Shown piece by piece: positions 8,483 through 16,991 of a stretch of 64,000 nucleotides of DNA. Source of the stretch: Dokdonella_A sp966248875 (GTDB lineage Bacteria > Pseudomonadota > Gammaproteobacteria > Xanthomonadales > Rhodanobacteraceae); NCBI GenBank assembly GCA_966248875.1, contig CBINBI010000002.1:1-64000 (forward strand). The letters run 5' to 3'. Under the pieces are notes generated by a model that searched no databases, was not told the origin of the DNA, and saw only the letters and a list, made by a program, of their open reading frames with translations. Position numbers and translations under genes: made by a program. The stretch's first letter is position 1; each line of letters opens with the position of its first letter.

Positions 8483-10042
8483 TCAGTCGCGGTGCGGCAG
8501 GCGATAGCGCCAGACGCGCACGCGTTCCGCCCCGGCGAGCTCGGCCGCGAGCGCGTCGAGGCGCGTGTTCGTCGCGCCCGGCATGGCGGGCACGGCACGG
8601 CCGACGCTGCGTGTGCGGATGTCCGCCGCGGTGAATTCGTCACCTGCCGCAAGCGCGTCGAGGCTGGCAAGCGGGGCGAACGCCGCGACGAGCAGGAATT
8701 CCTCGGCCGCCGCGCTCGACGAGACTTCGAAGCGGAGGATCCGTCCCTGCGCGCGCCCGGGAATCTCCGTGCGTCCGGCCGGCAGCGGATTCGTCGCCTC
8801 GAGTCCCTGCAGCGGAAAAAGCCGCGTCAGCAAGCCGGCGTCGTCCGCGTTGAACGCGTAGAGCCAGAGCGGCTCGGCGCTCGTGATCGCGAACGCCAGC
8901 CTGTCGCCGAGCGCGACCGGCGTGCCGTCGGCGATCGCCGAGACCGAAGCGTCACGCGGCAGCAGGAGCTCGACATCGGCACGCGGCGGAGCGGGCGGCG
9001 CGCGCAGCCAGAAAAAGCCGGCGGCGGCACTCGCGAGGAGGGTCGCGAGTGCGCCGACGGCGAGCGCACGGCGTCGCGGAAGCGGCACGGCGGGCGCTTC
9101 CTGGCGCGCGTGCACCGAGGCGGCCAGCGCACGCTCCATCTCGGCGGCGTCGCCGAAGCGTCGCGCCGGATCGGCGTCGCGCGCGCGTGCGATCACGGCA
9201 CGCAGCGCTTCGGGAATGTCAGTGCGCGCGAGGGTCGCGCCGGGACGCGCCGGATCGGGCGTTCGGCCGTCCAGCAGAAACTGCAGCAACCCGCCCAGCG
9301 CATAGAGATCCTGTTGCGGCGTGCGCAACGCGCCGTCCAGGACTTCGGGCGCAAGCCATGCGGCGGTCGCGGCGGTACGCAGCAGCGCGTTGACCTGCCG
9401 GGGTTCGCCGCCGGCGCCGAGATCGGCGAGCACGATGCGGCCGCCGCGCTCGCGCAGCACATTCTCGGGTTTCACGTCGCCGTGCAGCAGCCCGGCCGCG
9501 TGCACGGCGCCGAGCGCGCGGCACAGCGCGCGACCGACCACGACGGCTTCCTCGGCGCTGAGCGGGCCTTCGTCCGCGACCTGCGCGGCGAGGCTTCGGC
9601 CTTCGATCCATTCGCACCAGAGGCCGGCCCGCCCGTCGTGCACCGCGGCGCCGAACACGCTGACGACGTTGCGATGGCGCACTTTCGCGAGGTGCCGTGC
9701 TTCGTCGAGAAACGTGCGTGCGAGCGGCGCGCTCTCGCGCGGGCGCAAAAGTTTCAGCGCGACCGGAAGGCCGAGGCCGGGATCGAAGGCGCGGAACACA
9801 TCGCTGGCGCCGCCGCTCGCGACTTTCTCGTGCACCGCGAGCCGACCCCACGTGAACAGCACCGGCGTCCGTGGCGGCGCGTCGAAGCCGCGGAACGCGC
9901 GCGCGATGTCGGACAGCGTGCGCAGCGCCTCGACCTGGCGCGCGTCGACGCCGCGCGCGGCATCGAGCAGCGCGTCGTCGGCCGGCTCGGCATCGAGGAT
10001 GCGCTCGATCAGTTTATCGACCGCAGGATCAGCGCGCCCCAT
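8483..10042 (-). CDS. Transmembrane Ser/Thr protein kinase with DUF4384-like outer domain
   Basis: A 519-residue protein. The kinase fold spans about 66-310 with ATP lysine K97 (VALKLL), catalytic HGDVKPEN (D189, K191, N194), metal-binding D207 and a WLAPE segment near 232. Two canonical residues differ: the HRD arginine is glycine (HGD) and DFG is DLG, so it is a non-RD kinase that probably does not need activation-loop phosphorylation. A single transmembrane helix (325-346) leads to a periplasmic C-terminal domain of about 170 residues resembling DUF4384. Its start overlaps the sigma gene by 14 bases, so the two are translationally coupled. It probably acts between an envelope signal and the sigma factor or CHAT protein (inference). 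Confidence 0.88.
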   Translation of the reverse strand: MGRADPAVDKLIERILDAEPADDALLDAARGVDARQVEALRTLSDIARAFRGFDAPPRTPVLFTWGRLAVHEKVASGGASDVFRAFDPGLGLPVALKLLRPRESAPLARTFLDEARHLAKVRHRNVVSVFGAAVHDGRAGLWCEWIEGRSLAAQVADEGPLSAEEAVVVGRALCRALGAVHAAGLLHGDVKPENVLRERGGRIVLADLGAGGEPRQVNALLRTAATAAWLAPEVLDGALRTPQQDLYALGGLLQFLLDGRTPDPARPGATLARTDIPEALRAVIARARDADPARRFGDAAEMERALAASVHARQEAPAVPLPRRRALAVGALATLLASAAAGFFWLRAPPAPPRADVELLLPRDASVSAIADGTPVALGDRLAFAITSAEPLWLYAFNADDAGLLTRLFPLQGLEATNPLPAGRTEIPGRAQGRILRFEVSSSAAAEEFLLVAAFAPLASLDALAAGDEFTAADIRTRSVGRAVPAMPGATNTRLDALAAELAGAERVRVWRYRLPHRD

Positions 10043-10607
10043 CGCCGTTCTCCATGGCCCGCGCGAGGCTCGCGACGGCGCGCTTGATCGCCATGCGCAC
10101 GGCGTCGCGGCTCTGGCCGGTCTCGTCGGCGATGTCCTCGTAATCGAGGCCGAACTCGATACGCATGACGAGCAGCTCCTGGCTGCGGCGCGGCAGCGTC
10201 GCCAGCGCCGCCTCGTAGTGCCGCACGCGCTCGCGGCCGACCGCGGCTTCGAGCGGCGTCATCGCGTCCTCGTCGACGAAGCTGTCCGGCTCGGCCGGCA
10301 CGCCCGCGTGCGTCGCCGAGCGGCGGATCTCGTTGCGCAGCGCGTTCAGCAGCACCTGGCGCAGATAGCCGAGAAAGCAGCCGGCGCCGTCGTATTCGAA
10401 GCGGTCGAGATGATTCGCGGCGCGCAGCAGCGTCACCTGCACGAGATCGTCGGTGTCGGCGAGTTCGCGCGCGTTGCGTGGCAGACGGCCGTGCGCCCAG
10501 CGCCGCAGCATCGGCAGATACCGCGCGAGCAGCCGCTCGCGCGCGTCGAGGTCGCCGGCACGGATCCGGCGCAGCAATTCGCCGGTGCTGTCGGCCGCCG
10601 CGGACAT
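10029..10607 (-). CDS. Sigma-70 family (ECF-type) RNA polymerase sigma factor, kinase/CHAT cluster
   Basis: A 192-residue sigma factor holding only regions 2 and 4. Region 2 carries DLVQVTLLRAANHLDRFEY, matching the DLVQ/F core of ECF factors. Region 4 carries ALATLPRRSQELLVMRIEFG followed by a helix-turn-helix YEDIADETGQSRDAVR. The start at 10607 (MSAAADSTGELLRRIRAGD) begins directly before region 2; the upstream in-frame sequence is not sigma-like. The ribosome site is weak. It heads the cluster sigma-kinase-CHAT. No anti-sigma factor is seen next to it, so the kinase may take the regulatory role, as is proposed for some kinase-linked ECF groups. Confidence 0.87.
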   Translation of the reverse strand: MSAAADSTGELLRRIRAGDLDARERLLARYLPMLRRWAHGRLPRNARELADTDDLVQVTLLRAANHLDRFEYDGAGCFLGYLRQVLLNALRNEIRRSATHAGVPAEPDSFVDEDAMTPLEAAVGRERVRHYEAALATLPRRSQELLVMRIEFGLDYEDIADETGQSRDAVRMAIKRAVASLARAMENGDGAR

Positions 10608-10704
10608 CGACGGACTTATAGCACGCAGCCGGCGTGGCGCGGGCCAGCACGGCGCGAGGGCGAGGCTCGCAGTGGTCACGGTGTGGCTCCGTTCGGCATG
10701 CCTC

Positions 10705-10785
10705 CCCGAACCCGCAAGCGGGCGCGAACGAACGCGATCGGGCGCTGCGCCGGCGCGTTCGTTTCGGCGCGCTGGCGGGTTCGGG
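10705..10785. repeat. Long imperfect inverted repeat in a divergent intergenic region
   Basis: Two 32-base arms (10705-10736 and 10754-10785) are inverted copies with about six mismatches around a 17-base centre. Key paired blocks are CCCGAACCCGC with its complement at the far ends and CGAACGCG-type blocks near the centre. The element lies between the sigma gene (minus) and the beta-helix gene (plus). It could be an operator, a REP-like element or an RNA hairpin. No terminal T-run is present, so it is not a classical terminator. Confidence 0.7.
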
Positions 10786-10816
10786 AGTGCGCAAACGGAC
10801 TTCGGGGAGACGCGCC

Positions 10817-13267
10817 ATGGGCGATTCGTTCCTTTTCCGCGCGGCACGCCGCCTGTGCGGCTGTGCGCTCGCCGCCTTCCTCGCCTGGCCGCGGCCCGCT
10901 GCCGCGCTCGACATCTGCGTGCAGACGTTGGCCGATCTCGTCAACGGTTTGCACCAGGCCCAGATCTTCCAGGCTGACGGCACGGTGACGCTGCGGCTCG
11001 TCGCGCAGACCTACGCCTGGAACGGCAGCGAGACCATCGTGCTGGCGAACCGCCTCAACATCCTCGGCGGCTACAACGGGAACTGCACGGCACGCACGGT
11101 CGATCCGGCGAACACGGTGATCGACGGACTCGGCGTGCTCGAGCTGCTGTTCTACCAGGCCGGCCTCGGCATGACCGTCGAAGGCGTGCGCTTTCACCAG
11201 GCCGAATTCCTCGACGTGCTCGGCACGCAGACCTGCCTCGACTACGGCGAAGAGGTGACCTGGCGGCGCACGATCGTCGACACCACAGCGGGCAATTTCG
11301 CCGTCGGCAACAGCTGCGGCGATCTCGTATTCCAGAACAACCTCGTGCGCGCGCGATACGGCACGATACTGAGCCTGTCGCCGATCGCGCTCGCCACCGA
11401 CGCCTTCATCGTCAACAACACATTCATCGACGCGAGCGACGGCAACGGTCTGGAGCTGTTCCGCTCCCCGGACAGCGAGACGGCGGTCTTCAACGTCAGC
11501 AACAACATCCTGTGGGGCAGCGCTGGTCAGGATTTCACGCTGCGCGCCGCCAGCGCGGTTCCGGTCGTCCGCGCGTATCACAACATCTGGGGCACCGTGT
11601 TGATGCCGCTCGATGACAGCGCCGGCAACCTCGGGGTCGATCCGCAGCTCGACGCGAGCGGCCGGCCGATCGAGCCGTCGTCACCGGCGATCAACAGCGG
11701 TTTCAACACGCCGCCGGGCGGGCTGCCGGCGGTCGACATCGACGGCGGGCCGCGCCTCGTCGGCAGCGCGGTCGATCGTGGCGCGTACGAATCCGCCGTG
11801 GTCGACGTGACCGAGCTGGTCGTCACGCATTCGGGCGACAGCGGACCAGGGTCGCTGCGCCAGGCGATTCTCGACGCGAACACGCTGCCGGACTTCAACA
11901 CGATCCGCTTCGCGATTCCGGGCGACTTCGGTGCGTTCCTGCTGCCGGCGACGCCGTATCCGGACATCGTGTCGCCGATGCGCATCGACGCCTTCACGCA
12001 ACCCGGCGCGCAGCCGAACGCGAATCCGTGGAGCAACAGTGCGACCTATCGCATCTCGATCGCTGGCGGCGGCACGGTGCCGTATGCGTTCCGCGTGCCG
12101 ACCAGCGCCGGGCCGAACGTCAAGCTCGAGCTGCGTGGCTTCATGTTCGGCGGATTCACCAATGCGGTGCTGCTGCAGGCGGGCACGGGCCACGTGATCG
12201 CCGGCAATCATTTCGGCAGCTTTTCGCCGGGGATCCTCGGCGGCAGCGACAACGTCAACGGCATCTATGTGAGCGGCACGGCGAGCGCGGTCCACATCGG
12301 TGGGCTCGATCCTGCCGAGCGCAACTCGATCTCGGGCCACGAATCGCCGCCGGCCGGCAACGGCTACGGGATCTATCTCGGCGGCAGCGGCACCGGCCAC
12401 GTCGTCGCCAACAATCTGATCGGCACGTACCCCGACGGCAACACCGCGCATGGCCATCGCATCGGCATCCGCGTGGACGCGAACCTCAGCGTGCTGCTGC
12501 AGAACCTCGTCTCCGGCAACGAGACCGCAATCGACCTGCGCGGCGACGAGAATCTCATCGCGTCGAACCGGTTAGGCGTCAAGACGTTTGCGTTCTGCCT
12601 GCCACCGTGCGTGCCGGACACGGCGCTGCCGAACACGCACGGCATCCTCGTCGCCGGCACCGCGAACGGCAACGGCATCTGGCAGAACCAGATCGCGAAC
12701 GGCACCTACAGCGGCATGATCCTGTTCGCCGGCACGGTCGGAAACGAGCTGCGCGCGAACCGCGTCTACGCGAACCAGACCTTCGACGTCGACGTGCGCG
12801 ATCCCGCCGGCATGAACCCCATCGACTACGACGGCCCGTCGTTTCCGCCGGGCCCGTGCGACAACGCGAACTGCGACCAGAACTTCCCCGAGCTCTCAGC
12901 AGCATTCGGCGGCCGCCGCTCCGGGCGCGTGACCGGCGTGCTGTCGAGCTGGAACGGCGTGCACCGCATCGAGCTTTTCTCGGGATCGGCCTGCGGCCCC
13001 GGTGGCCAGGGCGGCGCGCGCACCTATCTCGGCCATCGCGACGTCGAAATCAGCGGGGCCACCTCGATACCGCCGCGCAACGGCAGCGTCGCCTTCGACA
13101 TTCCGATCGAAAGCGCGGCGTCGCTGTACGGTCAGTACATCACGGCCACGGCGACATCGTCATCGGGCAACAGCTCGGAGTATTCGGCCTGCATCGCCTA
13201 CGCCTGCGACCAGATCTTCGCGCACGACTTCGACAGTGCAGCCGCCCAGACCTGCCCGGGACCGTGA
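10817..13267 (+). CDS. Secreted right-handed beta-helix protein with IFxxxFD C-terminal tail
   Basis: An 816-residue protein with a signal peptide (hydrophobic core about 12-32, AAALD cleavage region). Irregular repeats rich in N, G and hydrophobic residues follow (for example ANNLIGTYPDGN, NLVSGNETAIDLRG), typical of pectate-lyase-like parallel beta-helices. A segment near 335, VTHSGDSGPGSLRQAILDAN, matches the CSLREA/choice-of-anchor type repeat start seen in many surface proteins. It ends DQIFAHDFDSAAAQTCPGP, a tail shared in form with the products of 15089-16888 and 19898-21319. The start at 10817 has GGGGAG upstream. No catalytic residues are recognised, so a structural, adhesive or binding role is as likely as polysaccharide cleavage. 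Confidence 0.82.
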   Translation: MGDSFLFRAARRLCGCALAAFLAWPRPAAALDICVQTLADLVNGLHQAQIFQADGTVTLRLVAQTYAWNGSETIVLANRLNILGGYNGNCTARTVDPANTVIDGLGVLELLFYQAGLGMTVEGVRFHQAEFLDVLGTQTCLDYGEEVTWRRTIVDTTAGNFAVGNSCGDLVFQNNLVRARYGTILSLSPIALATDAFIVNNTFIDASDGNGLELFRSPDSETAVFNVSNNILWGSAGQDFTLRAASAVPVVRAYHNIWGTVLMPLDDSAGNLGVDPQLDASGRPIEPSSPAINSGFNTPPGGLPAVDIDGGPRLVGSAVDRGAYESAVVDVTELVVTHSGDSGPGSLRQAILDANTLPDFNTIRFAIPGDFGAFLLPATPYPDIVSPMRIDAFTQPGAQPNANPWSNSATYRISIAGGGTVPYAFRVPTSAGPNVKLELRGFMFGGFTNAVLLQAGTGHVIAGNHFGSFSPGILGGSDNVNGIYVSGTASAVHIGGLDPAERNSISGHESPPAGNGYGIYLGGSGTGHVVANNLIGTYPDGNTAHGHRIGIRVDANLSVLLQNLVSGNETAIDLRGDENLIASNRLGVKTFAFCLPPCVPDTALPNTHGILVAGTANGNGIWQNQIANGTYSGMILFAGTVGNELRANRVYANQTFDVDVRDPAGMNPIDYDGPSFPPGPCDNANCDQNFPELSAAFGGRRSGRVTGVLSSWNGVHRIELFSGSACGPGGQGGARTYLGHRDVEISGATSIPPRNGSVAFDIPIESAASLYGQYITATATSSSGNSSEYSACIAYACDQIFAHDFDSAAAQTCPGP

Positions 13268-13315
13268 GCGCGCGTTGCCGCCACGGATTTTCTGCAATCG
13301 ACCAGGAGACCTCGC

Positions 13316-15043
13316 ATGCACCTGCGCGCACTGCCGCTCATCACGCTGATTGCGCTCGCCGCGCCGCCGCCGATGGCGTCCGCCGCGCCCGGCGATCTCG
13401 ATCCCGCCTTCGGCATCGGCGGCCTCGTGCGCGATCCGATGCCGGACAACGGTGCCCAGGCGAAAGGCGTGGCCATCGACGCGAGCGGTCGCATCGTCGT
13501 TGCAGGCACGACGTCCGTGAACGTCATCGACGGCAATTTCGGCGTGCTCAGGCTCGACAGCAACGGTTCGCCTGACGCGAGCTTCGGCAACGGCGGCCGT
13601 GTCAGCTACGGCTACGTGGCGGGCAGTGGCGAGGAGGCCTACGGCGTCGCCGTGCAGGCCGACGGCCGCATCGTCGTCGGCGGCACGAGCTTCACGATTC
13701 CGACCTTGAACGATTTCGCGGCGTTGCGCCTCGAAGCCGACGGCAGCATCGACACGAGTTTCGGCAATCACGGCGACGGCTGGATGACGACCGGCCGCGC
13801 TGACAACGACATCGGCATCGCGCTCGCCGCGTCGCCGTCGGGCATCTTCCTTGGCGGCTACGTCGCCGATGGCGGCGGCGGCATCGACGCGGCAGGGTTT
13901 CTGCTCGACACGCTCGGCATGCCCGCGCCGCTGTTCGGCGATAACGGCCTTGTCACGGCGGGTGCCGACAGCAACTCCGCGCACGCTGCCGCCATGCAGC
14001 CGGACGGCAAGCTGCTGCTCGGCGGTCATCTCGACAACGGCGGCGGCATCATCATGCGATTCGGCGCCGACGGCTCGCCGGATGCGAGCTTCGCCGGCGA
14101 CGGCCGCGCCGAGCTCGGTGACGACACGCGCATAGAGGACCTCGGCGTGCTGGCCGACGGGCGCATCGTCGCGGCCGGGCACCGCCTGTCGGACGCGATC
14201 GTGATGCGCCTGCTCGCCGACGGCAGCCTCGACGCGAGCTTCGGTGTGGGCGGCGTGGCCACGTTGAGCGCGACAAGCGTGGGCGCCGTGCAGCTCTTCG
14301 GCCGGGCGCTCGCGGTCCAGAGCGACGGCGCGATCGTCGTCGCGGGCAACGCGATCAGCCTTACCAACGGCTCGCTGCTGCTCGCATTCCGAGTCACGCC
14401 GAACGGCGCGCTCGATGCCGGCTTCGGCACTGCCGGCGCGCGGCTCGTCGATGCGCCGAACGATCTTTTCGGCGAAGCGATCGCGCTGCAGGCGGATGGT
14501 GCGATCGTGATCGCGGGTTCGGATCGCGGAGCCGACGATCAGTTCCTCGTCGCGCGGCTTCTCGGCGGCAGCGGCGCAGGCGGCCTGCCGGTCGTGTCCG
14601 TCGCCGACGCGAGCCTTGCCGAAGGCGACGCCGGCACTGCGCTGATGAGCTTCACGCTGAGCCTCGGCGCGCCGTCCGACGGCAGCGTCAGCGTCGATGT
14701 CGCGACCGATCTCGGCAGCGCGACGCCGAACGTGGACTACACGCCGACCACGGCGACGCTGACGTTCCCGAACGGCGCGACCTCGCTCGTGTTCCAGGTG
14801 CCGGTGATCGGCGACACCGTGCCGGAACCGGACGAAACGTTCCTCGTGCGCCTTTCCTCGCCTGTCAACGCAACGCTCGGCGACGCCGAGGCAATCGGCA
14901 CGATCTTCAACGACGACGATGTCATTCCGCCGCCGGCCGAAACGGCGCCCGTGCCCGGTCCCGGACTGCCTGCGCTCGGCGTTCTCGCCGGGCTGCTCGC
15001 GATCGGCGCGTGGCTCGCGCGGCGCAGGAACGGATCGGCGTGA
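13316..15043 (+). CDS. Secreted delta-60 repeat / Calx-beta protein with C-terminal membrane-anchor sorting signal
   Basis: A 575-residue protein. The signal peptide is 1-23. About seven delta-60 (DUF5122) repeats follow, visible as recurring units of the form ADGSxDxSFGxxG (for example SPDASFGNGGRV, SLDASFGVGGVA). A Calx-beta domain covers about 425-535 (EGDAGTALMSFTLSL to GTIFNDD). The C-terminus is VPGPGLPALGVLAGLLAIGA then LARRRNGSA: a short Pro-rich motif, one hydrophobic helix and an arginine cluster. This is the layout of PEP-CTERM/IPTL-CTERM sorting signals, although the motif is not an exact match to a named one. It is probably displayed on the surface. It starts 48 bases after the beta-helix gene and may share its transcript. 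Confidence 0.83.
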   Translation: MHLRALPLITLIALAAPPPMASAAPGDLDPAFGIGGLVRDPMPDNGAQAKGVAIDASGRIVVAGTTSVNVIDGNFGVLRLDSNGSPDASFGNGGRVSYGYVAGSGEEAYGVAVQADGRIVVGGTSFTIPTLNDFAALRLEADGSIDTSFGNHGDGWMTTGRADNDIGIALAASPSGIFLGGYVADGGGGIDAAGFLLDTLGMPAPLFGDNGLVTAGADSNSAHAAAMQPDGKLLLGGHLDNGGGIIMRFGADGSPDASFAGDGRAELGDDTRIEDLGVLADGRIVAAGHRLSDAIVMRLLADGSLDASFGVGGVATLSATSVGAVQLFGRALAVQSDGAIVVAGNAISLTNGSLLLAFRVTPNGALDAGFGTAGARLVDAPNDLFGEAIALQADGAIVIAGSDRGADDQFLVARLLGGSGAGGLPVVSVADASLAEGDAGTALMSFTLSLGAPSDGSVSVDVATDLGSATPNVDYTPTTATLTFPNGATSLVFQVPVIGDTVPEPDETFLVRLSSPVNATLGDAEAIGTIFNDDDVIPPPAETAPVPGPGLPALGVLAGLLAIGAWLARRRNGSA

Positions 15044-15051
15044 ACAAGGGG

Positions 15052-15079
15052 TCCGGCGCCGCATCGGTGCGGCGCCGGA
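15052..15079. terminator. Bidirectional terminator-like hairpin
   Basis: A perfect 12-bp stem (TCCGGCGCCGCA and its complement) with the loop TCGG lies between two convergent genes ending at 15043 and 15089. There is no T-run on either side, so termination would be only partly intrinsic. The position between convergent stops supports the role. Confidence 0.65.
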
Positions 15080-15088
15080 TCGGGCAGA

Positions 15089-16888
15089 TCAGTCGAAACC
15101 GTTGATGAAGATCGCGTCCACGACCGCGCCGGCTTCGTAGGCGCCGAAATCGTACGGCTCGCCGGGTGAGTTGAATACGTACGGCCGCGTCGCGCCATCG
15201 AGGTCGATGGTCGGCGGCGGATCGGAAGGATCTCCGCTGTCGCCCCAGCGATCGACCGCCGAGGACGTCAGCCGGATGTGGAAGTCGCCGTTCGCCGCGT
15301 CGACGAACGGATCGGCGAGGTTCTGCACGTTCGTGCCGGAGATCGTGACGTTTTCCGTGCCGATGTCGCGCACCGTCACGGGAATGCCGGCGCCGACGAC
15401 ATAGCCGTTGACCGGATCGTTCGGCTGCGCGAGCAGGCTGTGCAGGATCTCAAGCGTCGAGGGCACCAGCGCCACCGTGAACAGCTGATCGGCACCGAAG
15501 ATGTTGTGCGCCACCGTGCTGCTCGCGAAGCGCAGGTTGCCGCCTACGACGGACATCAGATCGCCCGACAGCGAGTTCTGCGCGAACAGGCTGCTCGTGA
15601 CGGTGAGCGGGCCGTTGCCGACGAAGATCAGGCCGCCGCCTCCGGAAACCGTATCGTTCCCGAGCATGCTGCCGCGGTTGAAGTCGATCATCGTGTATCC
15701 GCTGCTGCCACCCGCCGACGCACTGACGATGTAGCCGGAGTTGGCGAGGTTGCCCTCGATGACATTGCAGCGCAGTCCCGGCGAGCACGGCGGCGTGGCA
15801 TCGCCCGGGCGGGTCTGCTCGAAGTGCACGATGGTGCCGACCGCGAACGCACTGCTGCCGAAGGTGTCGGCGTAGAGGACCGCGCCGCTGTTCGCCGTGT
15901 TGTCGCGCCAGATCGTGTTGCGGAAGTGCACGAAGGTGTAGATCTGTGAAGTCGTGGAGAAATTGTAGAGATACACGCCGCCGCCTGCCGGCGCGGCGTT
16001 GTCCCCGATGACGAGCGGCTGGTCGGCGCGGTCGTTCTCGAGGTAGAGCTCGTAGTTCTGCTGCGCGTTCGCGCCGAAATAGATGCCGCCGCCGTAGCGG
16101 TTCGCGAGATTCGAGCCGATGAACGGAAAGCCTGGCACGCCATGCGTGTGCGCGTGCAGGTTGGAGTTCATCAGATACGCGCCGCCGCCGTCGCCGTTGC
16201 CGACCGTGCCGTTGGCGAGGTTGCCGAGGAAATAACTCTCGCGAGCGCTGTCGATCGTGATGTCCGCGAACATCGCATACAGGCCGCCGCCGTCGCCGCG
16301 CGCGACGTTGCTGTTGAACTTCGCACCGATCAGCGTGACCTGCTTGTGCGGGCTCGGCGCACCGATGACATAGAGCCCTCCGCCGTAATCGGCGTAGTTC
16401 GAGTAGAACATCACGTCGGAAATCACCAGCTCGCCGATGCCGTCCGAGTAGACGCCGCCGCCGGCGCTCGCGTCGCCGTTCTGCAGCACGAGGTGGCGCA
16501 GCACGAGCCGGCCCGTGCCCGCGTGCTGGAACAGCGAGCCGTGGATGACCGCGCCGGCCGCATCCAGCGTCGACGTGCCGGTCGAGATGCCGGCGCTGCA
16601 GTCGGCGTAGCCGCCCTCGACGATGAGATCGTCACCACTCGCGACGGTGATCGTCGACACGCCCGTGTAGGTGCCGGCGGAAATCTGCACGAGATCGACG
16701 CCGGGCGACTGGTCGGCCGCGATCACGGCCGAGGTCACGTCGTGGAACTGGCACGCGGGATCGGCATCGGGACCGACCGTGATCGCAGCCGAGGCTTCGG
16801 CCGCGACGAAAGCGCCGGCGAGGCAAAGGCTCCACAACACCGGCCAGCGGCAGCGTTGCGCGGCGCGTCGATTCGTTGTCGTGGACAT
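15089..16888 (-). CDS. Secreted beta-helix protein with IFxxGFD C-terminal tail
   Basis: A 599-residue protein with an export signal (hydrophobic core about 16-34, AEASA cleavage region). It continues with a pectate-lyase-like repeat body containing many G-G-G-V/L-Y turns (AGGGVYSDG, YGGGLYVIG, GDGGGLYAMF, YGGGIYFGA), the fingerprint of right-handed beta-helix surface proteins. The C-terminus is VVDAIFINGFD. The start at 16888 has GGGGAG 7 bases upstream. An ECF-type promoter-like site (16933-16959) lies 44 bases before the start codon. It is the last gene of the sigma-kinase-helix block. No enzymatic motif was recognised. Confidence 0.83.
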   Translation of the reverse strand: MSTTTNRRAAQRCRWPVLWSLCLAGAFVAAEASAAITVGPDADPACQFHDVTSAVIAADQSPGVDLVQISAGTYTGVSTITVASGDDLIVEGGYADCSAGISTGTSTLDAAGAVIHGSLFQHAGTGRLVLRHLVLQNGDASAGGGVYSDGIGELVISDVMFYSNYADYGGGLYVIGAPSPHKQVTLIGAKFNSNVARGDGGGLYAMFADITIDSARESYFLGNLANGTVGNGDGGGAYLMNSNLHAHTHGVPGFPFIGSNLANRYGGGIYFGANAQQNYELYLENDRADQPLVIGDNAAPAGGGVYLYNFSTTSQIYTFVHFRNTIWRDNTANSGAVLYADTFGSSAFAVGTIVHFEQTRPGDATPPCSPGLRCNVIEGNLANSGYIVSASAGGSSGYTMIDFNRGSMLGNDTVSGGGGLIFVGNGPLTVTSSLFAQNSLSGDLMSVVGGNLRFASSTVAHNIFGADQLFTVALVPSTLEILHSLLAQPNDPVNGYVVGAGIPVTVRDIGTENVTISGTNVQNLADPFVDAANGDFHIRLTSSAVDRWGDSGDPSDPPPTIDLDGATRPYVFNSPGEPYDFGAYEAGAVVDAIFINGFD

Positions 16889-16932
16889 GGCGGTTCTCCC
16901 CAGAGCGGCTGCGGATGCGGCTATCTCTAGAA

Positions 16933-16959
16933 AACGCCGTCCGGGGAAAAAGTGAGACA
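16933..16959 (-). promoter_or_regulatory. ECF-type promoter-like site A (upstream of beta-helix gene)
   Basis: On the minus strand TGTC and GGCGTT are separated by 17 bases, and the stretch before GGCGTT reads CCGGAC. Three more sites of identical geometry are at 21358-21384, 21510-21536 and 24389-24415. The 44-base distance to the start codon suits a promoter. The ECF sigma factor at 24441-24986 is the natural candidate to use it (inference). Confidence 0.7.
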
Positions 16960-16991
16960 GGGGGCGGCGCACGCCGCGTGCCGCCGGCCTC

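Noticed and set aside
8394..8670. Longer N-terminus for the CHAT protein
   Set aside because: The extension would run into the kinase gene and hide the signal peptide. The ATG at 8394 has a strong ribosome site.
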